Positions 11,980-23,937 of a stretch of DNA of 64,000 nt are shown here, piece by piece; the stretch's first letter is position 1; every line of letters begins with the position of its first letter. The notes beneath the pieces were generated by a model. That model was not told the origin of the DNA. It saw nothing but the letters and a program-made list of their open reading frames with translations, and did no database searches. The DNA comes from Artocarpus heterophyllus (Eukaryota > Streptophyta > Magnoliopsida > Rosales > Moraceae), in NCBI GenBank assembly GCA_025403435.1, contig CM046338.1, forward strand, positions 18,885,399-18,949,398, given 5' to 3'. The translations under genes were made by a program, and so were the position numbers.

Positions 11980-12445
11980 TGTTGGATCAAAATCCAATAT
12001 ATTGGCTAGTGTATTAAATAAATGTGAATTAAAGGCTATCAATAAGGTTGCCCAATTAAAAGTGATCAATTTGGGTTTTGGGCTTTTAATGCATCATTAA
12101 GTATGGGCCTCGTATGTGTAGAGACTAAAATTATAATTACTAATTTTATGATGGGCTAAATTGGTAATTAAGGATAATTTCTAGGGTTTAGCAAATATAT
12201 AAAGGGTTTGTGGTCCCCAAGTCAGTACGTATATTATTTTTCTGTTATCCATCTACAGAGAGATTACAGAGCATTCTGATAAGGAGGATTTACGTACTAG
12301 ACTTGGAAGATCCTCAACTAAAAGACTCAAGAATCACATTCAATCCATGGATTCAGGTTAGCTTATGCATCTTATTAATATTCTTGATGATTTAACATAA
12401 ACGATCCTGGATGATGATGGTTTTCATCACAATTTTATTCTAACA
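11980..12445 (+). repeat. 3' LTR of the copia element
   Basis: This is the right 466-bp copy, the same length as the left one and differing at about 21 positions. It is followed directly by the TGAAA duplication. Confidence 0.95.
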
Positions 12446-12628
12446 TGAAATACAAACAATAAAACCAAAAATGAAAATTAAAAGAAGCAGGGAAAAAAGT
12501 AGTCTTTATTGCTAATGAAAGAGAGTATCCTGCCTGTTGATTACTGTGTAAATTATGAAGACATCTTAACAATTTCTTTGCAACATTAAGTTTTGGATAC
12601 ATAAAGAGAAAGAAAGCGCTAAATATGC

Positions 12629-12656
<28 letters not shown>
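12629..12656. repeat. (AAT)n microsatellite
   Basis: About nine AAT trinucleotide units in an intergenic region. Confidence 0.9.
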
Positions 12657-12659
<3 letters not shown>

Positions 12660-15224
12660 GTAGCTCCGTCATTCAACATATATGTTTCAAACAAATGAAA
12701 AAGTAAAGAATCTGATAATAATTTAAGCCAAGTTCTTTTTTTTTCCCCCTTTTTAAAGGGAAATTAAGCCAAGTTTTGCATTCCCTAACTTGGTGTTAAA
12801 GGCTATATGCGAGTCTTTTTTCAAGCTTATCTTAAATACGATGCAGCTTTAAGAAAATTGAGTTATTGTGTTCTTTTTATGTATTTAAAATGTTAGTTCT
12901 AGAGGTTTTTTGTTTAGTTTGATAATTTATTTAATTTTAGTTTATTTTGAATTAATTTTAATTTAGGTTGATTTTAGTTTAATTTTAGTTTATTGTATTG
13001 AGTTATCTCATTTTGTTTAGTTTTCTCTTTTTTACTATTATTTATTTCCTCATTTGTGTTGGCATAATAGGTTAAAAGTGACAAATTAGGCATATTGGAA
13101 TTAATTTGAAGTCTAAAAGGAGAAAATAAAAAATTAAAAATCAGAATTTAACACGGTTTCAAGGTAGTGGTAGCACCACGTTCAGACACGCAATCAGAAC
13201 TGTCCAATCAGCTTAAGCCTCCATCAGTTGAGCATGCGTTTCAAATACGTGGAGTGGACTGTCAAATTTGTGAATTTCCACCTTATTTCATAATTGTTAA
13301 TCTTATTTTCGACCATCTTGTTCTTCTGTTAAGCCATCTGTCTAATGGCTTAAGGCTATTTTTAACTTTGCCCAACATACATAGTATGATTAAGCTTATT
13401 ATATAGTTGCTATCCTCGCAATTCTTCCAAAAATCTTATACTTATCGACTCTAAATTTATATTTTCTTATGAATTTAGCATTATAGTTATAAAAAATTCT
13501 TAATTAATTATACTCATTAATTATTAGTTTTTTACAAAAATTACAATTTTATCTCAAAGTTTTATTATTTGACTTACTAGGAAAACTTCATTTATAATAA
13601 ATACAAATAGAAAATCATCTAGTTACCAAAAGTATCCAAATGACAAAGACATTGTTTTTTTTTTTTTTAATTTCTCGAATAATGCTTTTCGGGGGATTAC
13701 ATTAATTCTTTGTTAGAGAGCTATGGATTACGTGTTTGTAGATTATGTTATCATCAAATATAGGTTACATCTTTAACATACCAACAAGGAGCCTTCATTT
13801 ATCAGAACTCCTACTTTTAGTATATCAAAAGATATAAGCTACAAACATGGAGTCGTGAATCTACTTCAAATTAAGGTTACATATAGATGATTATTAAAAC
13901 GAATTGATTTAAGTTAAACGGAATAGTTATTAATTTAATTACACTTTAGGTCAAGTCAAGTGTACAACCACCATTAGGTCTACCGCACTAATATGTCTAC
14001 TACAAAATCAATCCACTTCGACAGTCTAGATAAACCGATTCCTCAATTGGACATAGATTCTCATTGTGTTCTTGTTTTGTATAAAGTGCACAATTGAATG
14101 ATAGATTGTGGATTGTATAATTTAGACTGTTAATTTTGAAATCGTATTCATACTCCGTATAAACTCTATATATATCCAAATTAAAATTGGTTATAATAAT
14201 CAAGGATCACATGTTGGTTAAGTGCTGAGTTACAAAGAAAATCATTGCTCTTTTAAGACACCGTTCCTAACAACTTGTAGGTGGAGCTCTCTAATACCGA
14301 AGCCTCAATAATATTACATTTTGTTGGACTATAACAAATGAGTTACGATTAAAAACAAAATAAAAAAAGGTGTAAATGTAACATATGTGTTAGAGAGTTG
14401 TGTGTGCGAGTGTGATATGTTGACAACTGTAGGTCTCAGTGTTGGAATCCATCGTTAAAGGGTCCCATGTCTTGCAAGGCAGGCACAGCTCCCCAAGACT
14501 AAAATCCATAGTATTACTTTTTTTAGGAGACATAGTATTGTTTTTTAAATTGAATATGATAAATGAATCAAAACCAAAAAGAGAAAAAATGTACCTAAAT
14601 GAAAAAAAAGGATTAATATATTATTATATCTTTAGTTTTAACTATTTCTCTCTCGTCTAGATATTTTTAAAAACTATATCATTTGAATTTTAAAAAAAAT
14701 TACAATTTTACCTTACAAATAGAAAAAAAATTAGGCAAAACAACATATCTAACCTTAAATAACTATGAGAAATATTTTATAAATTAAAAATATAAAAAAT
14801 CCTAAAACAAAACATCAAATTTCTAAAAAAAAAAATTAAGATTTAAGTCTTTTTTAATGTTAAAATATTTGTTAAAATATTTGTTAAAAAATTTTCTAAA
14901 AAAAAGCTTGTTTTAAAAACAAATTCAATCTAATTAAATGTCATTTTCTCTTATCCCCATGTTTTTTTTTGTCTACAAAGTCTACGATGAGTAAAATAAA
15001 ACAAGTTTTTCAAATTCAAATAAGATGTTAGTAGTTTCTAAAGACATAAAGATAAATAGAGAAATAATTAAAACTAGAATAAAACAATTAGCTCATCACA
15101 CGACTATTTTAGTCTCTAAAAAGGGTTAATTTTTTTCTTCTATATTTTTGGAAGATGATATATGGTTGATAACTTAATTTAGTAATAAGGCCGTATTACC
15201 TAATAAGGTAGGCTGACCTCCAGG

Positions 15225-15227
<3 letters not shown>

Positions 15228-15288
<61 letters not shown>
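15228..15288. repeat. (AT)n microsatellite
   Basis: A pure AT run of about 61 bp. Confidence 0.95.
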
Positions 15289-15290
<2 letters not shown>

Positions 15291-15398
15291 GGTTGGCTGG
15301 CTCAATTGGATAAATTGTTTATGTTGCACGCCACCATTTTTTTAATGTGGATATATTTAAGCCATGCCCAATAAAACTATTTAATTCATTGTTCATGG

Positions 15399-15530
15399 TC
15401 TCGTTTGGTATTGTTTTTGAAAGCTACTTTTAGCTTCTATAATCGCCTATAGCAGTTTAAGGTTTTTTGGTTAACCTTGCTTATGAAAAGTTGCTTCTAA
15501 AAACTACTGCTTAACAATAAAAGTTAAGAA
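15399..15530. mobile_element. Probable hAT-like MITE fragment
   Basis: The CTCGTTTGGTATTGTTTTTGA-type opening, followed by a region rich in AAGCTACTTTTAGCTTCT/AGAAGC phrases, resembles the common hAT-derived miniature elements of plants. The matching opposite end is not clear, so this is a degenerate or partial copy. Confidence 0.35.
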
Positions 15531-17259
15531 GCAACCTATAGGGTTTTTTTTTTTTTAAGGAACTTCTACTTATATAATTTAAAATTACTAGACTAAGCTT
15601 AATAATAATACATAATTCCCAATCTACCCATTTTTTAACAAATTGAAATAAATCAAATAACATGTTTTGTTGAAAGCAAAACGTTTTTAAAGAAAAACAA
15701 AACTTATTAGAATGCAATCAGAAATATATTCAAATATATTACTTTTCAATAAAAAGAAATATATTCAAATTCTTTTAAAAAAACAAAATCAAATAAAAAT
15801 GAATAAATCAAATATCACATAATGAATTAGAGTGATTTAATTTTTTTTAATTTAATTGAAATTAAAAAAAAAACGTACTATGAAAAAAAAACGAATTAGC
15901 TAATAATAAGAATCTCAAGAAATCCTCCATCATATTCTCTTCAACTCAAAGCCTATTACTTCAAATTTTATCTTTTAAAATTTAAATTCTTGTAACAGAC
16001 ATTAGATTTATTGTTTTTATCTAATTGTTGTATTTGTAGTTTTTGCGAATTTTTATGCATTTTGGTGATTTATTATTATTATTTTTTTTTGGTGATAGAG
16101 ATGGTCGTGATGCCGCCAGTGTTGATAGTTGCTGGCCATTAACTGCATGTTTATGAACGGTAACCATGGCGGATAGTGATACTGGTTGATAACAGCAAGG
16201 ATACTCAATACAGGTCGATAACCATTGTGGATACCATGTTTTAGTCAAAATATATTTGGAATATCAAATATTGTGTAATGGTGTAGCCGTGGTACACTTT
16301 ACAATCAAGCTTTATTTTTTAGCATTTGTGTAAAGAGCCTAAGTTGCTTTATATTTCATATTACCCCTTTTGGGAAATGCCAGTGTTTGGGGCCAAAAAT
16401 ACATTGAGCTTACAAGTGAAGACTGAAGAACATGAGATGGACGCTTGCATTGACCCAATATGAAGGGAAATAAATGACATAAAACAATAGGGAAAATTAT
16501 AATAAACAACACTTTTCTAAAATTTATTGAAATAAATAACAGATTTTGAAAATATTTGTAGTAAATAGTAATAAATAGAGAATTTACTCAGTAAAGATTT
16601 GTTTTACTTATCTATTTTCTGTAACTAAAAAAAATTACCAATAAATTTTCTATTTTTTAATACAAATATTTTTAAAATCTGTTATTTATTAAATAAGTGT
16701 TAAAAATCTGTTATTTTTCTTCTTTTTTTTTCTTAAAGTTTATTAAAGAAAAAGGAAAAGGGGAATGTTCAAAGGTGGAACCCATGTCCAGCTTGCTTTC
16801 ACAGTTAGTCTAATTAATTATTAGGTTATCAACATTTTTTGTGCCTCTAACTATAAGCAGATGGGCCACTTTGGTGTGCATCTTCGTACCTTTTTTTTTT
16901 TTTTTTTTTTAAGATTTGCATCTTCATACTAGCAATAATAGTGATGATATAGTATACTAGATTCTAAATTGTGACACATTACAAGGATCTTTCATCTATT
17001 GACAGGACTAGTTGACTGGTGGGGTTTTTTATTTTGTAATTTTGGAGGAGACTTTTTGTCAGTCTGTCTATTGAGATTTTAGTTTTACTTAAAAAAGAAA
17101 AAAAAAAAGTTTCTCCCTATTATTCAAGGGAAAATAAGATGAGCTAATAAACTTTGCAATATAGGCAGTTTAATTTCAATATTTTGAAATTCATTATTGT
17201 GTTTCTCCTCCCCGTAAATTGAAAACTATTATTAATATAAGGGTAAATCAGCTGGAAAT

Positions 17260-17452
17260 TCTAATAGCCTATTTGACCAATTGGTCCAAACACGCTTCAG
17301 ACCAATTTATCAGTTATGAACAGTATAAAGCTTTCACATACTGTAATAACAATAAATAAAAAAATTAAGAGTTACAGTATAAAACTCTGATATGTTACAG
17401 TAAAAACAATTCTAACAAATAGTTCTAACCATCCTATCAAACAACTTACATA
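17260..17452 (+). mobile_element. MITE copy 2 (diverged), GGTGTTTGG family
   Basis: It shares the ordered phrases CAGTTATGAACAGTATAAAG, CTGTAATAACAATAAA, ACAGTATAAAACTCT, GTTACAGTAAAA and TTCTAACCA with the better preserved copy at 20815-20988. The ends are eroded. Confidence 0.6.
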
Positions 17453-17599
17453 AATGTTTAGGTAGCACTTTTTTTTGTATTTTTTTCTTTCATTAACTAT
17501 CCTTGACTATAACAAGAGAGTGAATGAGTATCTATTGTTCATTTTTTGGTTATCCAAAACGAGTCGTTTTGGCTTTTTTTAAAAGGAAAAGGCCAAAAA

Positions 17600-18200
17600 A
17601 TAAAATTTTCATTCCTTTTCTTATAGTTCTTATCTTTTTTTTTTTTGTTTTCTCCTTTTTTTAATTTGTATCTTAGTATTCTTACTCATAATTTTGTGAT
17701 CTACCTTTTTTTTTCTTTCTTTTATTTCATTAATCCTTTTTTTACTTTTATTTTTTGGTATTTCATTGTCTACTATAGTCTCATATTTCAATTTTCTCTT
17801 TTTAACTCCATCATTTTGGTGTTTTATGTTTTTTAACTCTATCTGTCTGACATTGTCTCTTGTAACCAATGCTTATTTTTTCTTCTTTAATTTTTTGATA
17901 TTTTTTTCTTTTCCTTTCTTTTCTAGATCTTTACTTTTTTCCTTTTTCACTTATTTGGTGTTTTACAATAATCTAAATTTTTCTTTTTTCCCTCTTTAAA
18001 CTTTATTTATTTACTATTGTCTTTTTATATTCGGTGCTTTTTTTTTCCTCTTTCTTACTTTTTTTTTCGTTCTTTATTTTTTGCTCCATTTGTCTACTAT
18101 AATCTCTTACCCTTATTGTTCTTCTATCTTTTCCCACTCTGTTCCTTTTTAATTTTCTCTTTGTTCATCTTTATTTTAAATTTTTTAACTCTCTAATATC
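17600..18200. repeat. Pyrimidine-rich degenerate repeat tract
   Basis: A strongly T/C-biased stretch in which a phrase like TTGTCTACTATAGTCTC recurs in diverged form (about 17768, 17842, 18014, 18089), each followed by T-tracts. The spacing is irregular. It looks like an ancient decayed tandem repeat rather than coding sequence; the translated frames are low-complexity Phe/Ser. Confidence 0.5.
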
Positions 18201-19808
18201 AACTATCTCTTTGGAATAATTTTGTTGCTTGTAATCAATCTTGACTTATATTGTAATTAGTTCCTTTCATTCTTATCATGGTCAAGTTTGTGTGTTTGAG
18301 CCTTGATATTTTTGGTTTATCTGAATTGTAGAACTAAATTAAAATTTTACTTGATTAATAGAGTATACAGCTTTGACTTCGTAATTGATAAACTATTATT
18401 TTCAGATAGAAACTAACATGACATATATGTCATGAAAATTTAGAAAAATATATATAAAGTACTAAAAAAATAATTTTAAAATAAATCTTAAAAGAAAACA
18501 TATTTGAAATAAAAGTTAAATTATGTCACATTATTTCTTTTTAAAAAGAATATTTTTGATCTATTTGTTTCTTTTACTATTTTAGTTCTTGTAGAACTCC
18601 ACCCAGTATACTTATGCCAAAAATTATCACTTTACTAACTAGATCTAAACTATATATTTCATAAATTTTGAGGTAGTTAAACTTAAAAGTAAATACCGAC
18701 TATCAAAATAAACAAATATATCTCTTTAGAAGTTATTTGTGCAATATTTTCTTTTTGAATCTCTAAAAAAAATCTCCTTCTTTTCGTTCTTTTATTCATA
18801 ATCTATGTTATAAAAACTTCAGTTACAACTTAATATATGCATTGCACGTACTCGAACTAGTATTATATAAATGAAAGAAGAAAACAAAGCAAAAAAATTA
18901 TGGAAAGAAAAACAGTGTTAAAAACTAAATTAAAGAAAAAAAAACCTGTGAAAAGTAAATAAAACTGAAGTAAAAGGCATACAAAATTAGCATAAAATAT
19001 CTTCTTTTTTTCCCTTCAAAATATCAAGATCTGTCAATTTTCGTTAAGAACCTGCGATTTCTGTCCCATATGAAGCAAGTGTGCCATCATTGATTTCTGA
19101 AGTGTTAATGCACTTCCCCCCTCCCTCTTTTCTTTTTTTCTCCTTTTTTTTTTTGGATGTTTTCCTCTTCTTTTTTCGTCCCTTTTTTCGCTTCTTGTAT
19201 TTTTTTTCCACCTTTTTTGTCCCTTTTTTTTTGAGTTTTTGATATTTTCTCATTTGTATTTTTTTAGTGTTTAATTTTTTTTGTTCTTGTCATCTTTGTA
19301 CTTTTTCTTGTTGTAATATCTTATATATTTTCAAAGTTGCTTTATTAATTTATTTAAAATGTGTCATCAAAATGTATTTAAATTTTTAATATTGTATATT
19401 ATTTTATTAAGTGTGACTTTCAAATTTCGATCATATTCTTTCTTATTAAAGCCTTTTTTTGCCTTTTTTTATTTTGGTATTATGATATTTCCCTACTTAT
19501 ATACGTTCTTTTTTTCTAATAACATTTCTAACTACTATTTGTCTCATAAATCTCATTTCTTCTAATTTATTTGCAAATATCGTCTCCCATGTATATTCCT
19601 ATCCCCTGTATATGCATACTCTAATATCTTTTAAGTAGTCTTCTCAACTGGTATCTTCTCATAATGATTCCTAATCAATTTTTTTTTTGATGATTTTACA
19701 GACTATATTCTTTTTAAATAAAAAAATTCCTTCATTTGTGTACACATGCTAACCCTTGTTCTCTTTCAACCAAAAAGTACATTTAGATTGAATCATGCAT
19801 TTCAACCA

Positions 19809-19848
<40 letters not shown>

Positions 19849-20814
19849 ACTTATGTTTTTAATTATTATTTCTTATGATGCTTATTACACTTTTTTCTTC
19901 ATAATCTGCTTTTATTAAAATAATTTTTCTCAAATATAGGATTTTATAAATATTCTTTAGTCAATTTTTTTTCTCACCGCGACCCTCAAAAATATCCCAT
20001 AATTGTTCTCATCAAATAGTCTCTTCTCAGATTTCAACCTGCCTAAATGTTTTTGTCTTACAAACATGTTAAATATTTTTTTTTATGTAGGCCATAAATA
20101 ATTTACTAGCCAATTTTTCTTATTAATTTTTTTATTTACTTAACTTTTTTCACCAAACTAAACTATTTTGAGAATAATAAATAAGTAAAACAAAATTTTA
20201 AATATTTTTAACTGAAAAATACAAAAAAATGTACGTGCAAAGCGAGTGCTTATGACTAATACCAGGGATTTCACGGAATCCGCTAATCCTTATAATTTAT
20301 TCAATACGGATTGGTGTTGCATTGGGAATTTTTCAATCCGATATATACATATTGGATTACAGATTAAGTATCTTCCAATACGTACAATCTTTGAACTCGA
20401 TATATATATATATATATATATATATAATGCTTAAATTTTATATATTAATATATATATATATATATATAAATTTCTAAATTAATATATATATAGGCTATAG
20501 GTAGAATTTCTTGTAGTTTTATTAAGTTAAAAAACAAAACCTAGCCTAAATAAAGCCCAAATTAATCCTATTTTACTCTTCAATTCAGACTCAAAAAATA
20601 CAAACAATTTCTAATTTCTTATTTCCCCTGCACACTCTTTTTCTTATTTCCCCTACACACTCTAACTCTAGAGTCTCAAAAAATTCACCTCTGCGTCATG
20701 TTATATTATGTTTTTTTTTTATTCTTAGTTTTTTCATTAATTTAAACATTAATCTATGAAGCTGCATACTCCAACCTGTGAAATCCATTGTTTACAGATC
20801 GGATTGGATTAAGG

Positions 20815-20988
20815 GGGTGTTTGGCAATGGTGGGAACCACTCAGTTCCCACCACAATCTCAGTTATAAACAGTGTAAAGCTCTCATATGCTACAGTAACA
20901 ATAAAAAAATATGCTACAGTATAAAACTCTCACATGCTACAGTAAAAGTGGTTCCCACCACTAGTTCCCACCACCCTTCCAAACACCC
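20815..20988 (+). mobile_element. MITE copy 1, GGGTGTTTGG terminal inverted repeats
   Basis: The ends are GGGTGTTTGG and CCAAACACCC, with extended complementarity (TGGTGGGAACCACT on the left against AGTGGTTCCCACCA on the right). The internal sequence carries CTACAGTA repeats and no ORF, as in a non-autonomous foldback element of 174 bp. The target duplication is unclear, so the superfamily (PIF/Harbinger or hAT) is not settled. Confidence 0.8.
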
Positions 20989-21315
20989 TATAAATTTGGA
21001 CTCTCATGAAGTAATTTTGGATTGGAAAAATTCTAGTCCAATATATATGAATTGGATTATATATTGACTCTTAATCCATGAATTCCAATCATGACCACCC
21101 TTAACTAGTACTATGAAAACCCTACACATGCATAGCGGGGTCAATACTTAATGGCCCATCCTTGTTCGTTTGGATTTTTAACTTAACATTGAATGTTGTA
21201 TCAACTATCCTATAAAGCTTGCGGTCACAGCATGTTTCTTTCAATGACTGGAGTTATTGTAACTTAAGAAAATGAACAATTTATTTGGGGAAAATGAACA
21301 AATTTAGGGCTTGCA

Positions 21316-21317
<2 letters not shown>

Positions 21318-21353
<36 letters not shown>
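21318..21353. repeat. (AT)n microsatellite
   Basis: A dinucleotide run of about 36 bp. Confidence 0.95.
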
Positions 21354-21358
<5 letters not shown>

Positions 21359-21721
21359 ATGGGATTTTTAGGAATTTTGTTTTTTACTATTCCCAAAAAA
21401 AAAATAAATAAAATAAGCGTCCTGTTATATGTACCTAACTTTGACGTCCTTGAAGCAAACTCTCTCATCTATAATTGCAAATCGGACCTTGCACGCAAGT
21501 GAATGGATGCGCATCAGTTGCATGTGTTAATCACCTTTCAGTGCTTTGTGCTTGTGACAAAGAAATTTATTTGCTTTCCCAGACCTAATTTCGTTTCATA
21601 TGAAAAATGGAGATACACTTTTGGCTGGCCTTTGGCTTTCAACCTTATGATAAGGTAGGTTCTGTTGGTCCAAATCTTGCCAAACCGAGTATAAAGCAAT
21701 TGGAATATTTTGCAGTACTAT

Positions 21722-23889
21722 TGTCACGTCCCGGAGTACGGGAGGTGACGTGGTGGAATATTTAGATTAATTAAAAGAGGATTTAATTAAAAATCGAGAG
21801 TTTGAAAATCAAATTAAATAAAAATTAAGAAGATTTTCCACCACATTTTATAAAAATGATTTATAAAAATTAAGCAGGTAATAAAAATTAAATAAAAACC
21901 GCGAATATGGGTTCCACAACCCACAACTTGTGCACACACATGGTTCTGACAATATCATAAATACAATTACAGTCCAAGTACAAATAAAGTTAAGTCTTAC
22001 ATGCCCTGATTAATAATACAGAATATAAATAAACTCTCCTATTGCTCCTGAGTTCGATCCGAAGAATCTTCTCCAAACCTAAATGGAAGACCACCTAGAT
22101 GGGGGAAATTTAAAACAATAAAACGTGAGCGAAAGGCTCAGTAGGACTATGTTTTATAAAATAGTTTAACGCAAAGGAACACAGCATTATTAGAAGTTAT
22201 TCAAAGGAAACTTAAATAAATAAATAAATAAACAATTTGAGTAAAACCATCATGACACAGAACAGTCTACTCGTCAAATCAAAACACCAATTTACTTTTA
22301 CCTAGGCAAACCATGATATCACCACCGTAGTGGCCCAGCTGGGTTTCGGGACCTGCCCCCAAGGTCGATCGCTACACGACCCGATCTCTGATATGGCATC
22401 ATGCCTTTGTGTTTATTATCATTATCATTCAAAACCCAATTACCGAGTGTTGTCAATTACGTTCATTATGAAATTCATTTCATAATCACGGTATATTAAA
22501 ATATAACCGATAAAACAATTTTCAAACAACCGTTGAAAACATTTGATAGAAATCCTTTTCAAAGCCAAATCATTTCAAAACCAGGCTACCAAAGAAATAG
22601 GATAGAAGTCCTACCTCAATACTCGTGCCGGTGCCCCACACCGCAATCCCGGTCCGCTATACGTTAGCTCCATGGAACCACGAACGATCCTAGATACAAA
22701 CTAAGTCGATCAATATCTAGTTCGAGACATTCTATGTTACTAAATCATTTCATGATGTCCTAGTGTGCCATTTGTACCTTTAAAATCATTCTATAGGGTT
22801 GGGATTTAAATCAGGGTTCAAAACAGTGAAAACGGGTAAAAATCACAAAATTTTCCATGCCTCGGTCGGCCTGCCGGACGCCCTGCTTCGGCCTGCCGAA
22901 CTGCACAGTTCGACCTGCCGGAAGCAAGGTTCGGCCTGCCGAACATTTCCCCAGATTCAGCCTGCCGGTCGGAAGAACACCGGCCTGCCGATCATCACTC
23001 CGGCCTGCCGAACATGAACTTCGGCCTGCCGAACTGGGAAAACCTAGAAATCCCAGCCACGGGTTTCTCGATCCCCAAAATCCAAATCTTGTTTCCAACC
23101 TGTTTTTCTCAAATCCCAGGCATGAAAAACAATTATACTTGATAGAAAAACATTCTAAAACATGTTTAGACTCATTTAACAACATTTAAACTCAAAATCC
23201 TCAAAAATCCGAAAATGAGAAAAAGAGGAGAAAAATGAAAAATCTTGAATCCAATCCGTTTTTCTTCAATCTAAACTTAGATTCTAGTTATTCTAAGTTC
23301 ATCTAAATCAAATCCAACGTTTTCTAAGCTTAAACAAACTTAGATTTCAAAACACACAAAATTGAAAATTTTGTAAAAAGTTTAGAAAATTTCGAATCTA
23401 ACCTCGAATCGAAGCTTCAATCCGCGTTCTCGGTTGCCGAATCACGTCCCCGAGCTTCCTCCTTGCTAACCCGAAGCTTGGATTCGAATGTGGTTTCAAA
23501 ATTTGTGAAGAAATTAGAGAGAGAGAGGGGCTGCCGAGAGAGAAATTGAGAGAGAGCGAGAGAGAAAGAGAACCGGAGAGTGAGGAGAGAGTGTGAGAGA
23601 AAGGGAATAAATAGAGAAAATCGGTGGGCGGTTTTACTGTGCGAAAACCATGTGCCGCCCACGGTTTTGCAAAACAGAGTATTTTTAACATTTTACGAAT
23701 TGTTGTGTTTTAAAACTCAAAACATCATTTTTAAAACAATAAGAAATTATTTGAATGCATCAATTTAACAAAACAACCAAAAATTCAAAATCCAACCAAA
23801 TAATCTAATTAAATGTTAAAACGTTAATTATGGCACACTAATTCATCATTTATAGTACATTAACATTAAATAAATTTCGGGGCGTTACA
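21722..23889 (-). repeat. 3' LTR of the gypsy element (left copy)
   Basis: 2168 bp. On the minus strand it begins TGTAACGCCCC and ends GACGTGACA. It contains a GA-rich tract (23516-23600), a TATTTATT TATA-like box near 23606-23614, a GGCCTGCCG minisatellite (22866-23035), and a TGAGC-N5-GCTCA module near 22128-22142. Confidence 0.95.
22866..23035. repeat. Hairpin minisatellite in the gypsy LTR (copy 1)
   Basis: About nine units built on CGGCCTGCCGAA or close variants, irregularly spaced by 8-20 bp. Intact units fold as TTCGGC-CT-GCCGAA hairpins. The block is far more GC-rich than the rest of the LTR. Confidence 0.9.
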
Positions 23890-23901
23890 ACTCTCCACCC
23901 C
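23890..23901 (-). promoter_or_regulatory. Polypurine tract of the gypsy element
   Basis: On the minus strand AGGGGTGGAGAG lies one base before the 3' LTR, the normal position of the plus-strand primer. Confidence 0.85.
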
Positions 23902-23937
23902 TAAAAGAAATTTCGTCCTCGAAATTTACAACTCATC

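Larger units (their letters stand above)
5571..12445 (+). mobile_element. Complete Ty1/copia LTR retrotransposon (6875 bp)
   Basis: Two direct LTRs of 466 bp (5571-6036 and 11980-12445) begin TGTTGG and end AACA, with standard TG...CA ends. They flank a primer-binding site, a polyprotein in Ty1/copia order (gag, protease, integrase, reverse transcriptase, RNase H) and a polypurine tract. A perfect 5-bp target-site duplication TGAAA lies at 5566-5570 and 12446-12450. About 21 differences between the LTRs by eye (roughly 4.5 percent) make this clearly older than the gypsy element at 21722-30804. The polyprotein has nine in-frame stops, so the copy is not autonomous. Confidence 0.97.
12451..17259. 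other. Gene-free AT-rich intergenic DNA
   Basis: No supported gene. The stretch contains an (ATA)n run at about 12629-12656, an (AT)n run at 15228-15288, a hAT-like MITE fragment at about 15399-15530, and poly(T) near 16891-16910. The rest is unrecognised low-complexity AT-rich sequence. Confidence 0.6.
17453..21716. other. Gene-free AT/T-rich intergenic DNA
   Basis: No gene supported. It holds the T-rich tract at 17600-18200, a similar one at 19110-19260, (AT)n runs at about 19811-19842, 20400-20427, 20449-20468 and 21318-21353, and a MITE at 20815-20988. Confidence 0.6.

Noticed and set aside
17645..17999. Phe-rich ORFs in the T-rich tract
   Set aside because: They are a consequence of T-rich composition; no signal-peptide or domain logic.
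22799..23189. Open frames of 72-124 codons on both strands across the GC-rich LTR block (also 29713-30133)
   Set aside because: They arise from the GGCCTGCCG minisatellite, which lacks stops on both strands. The translations are low-complexity Ala-Gly-Arg-rich repeats, and the block is inside an LTR.
23398..23691. Minus-strand 97-codon ORF rich in Ser/Leu in the gypsy LTR
   Set aside because: It is driven by the GA/CT-rich tract, occurs identically in both LTRs, and overlaps a competing frame of similar quality. It is better explained as the LTR promoter/leader region.
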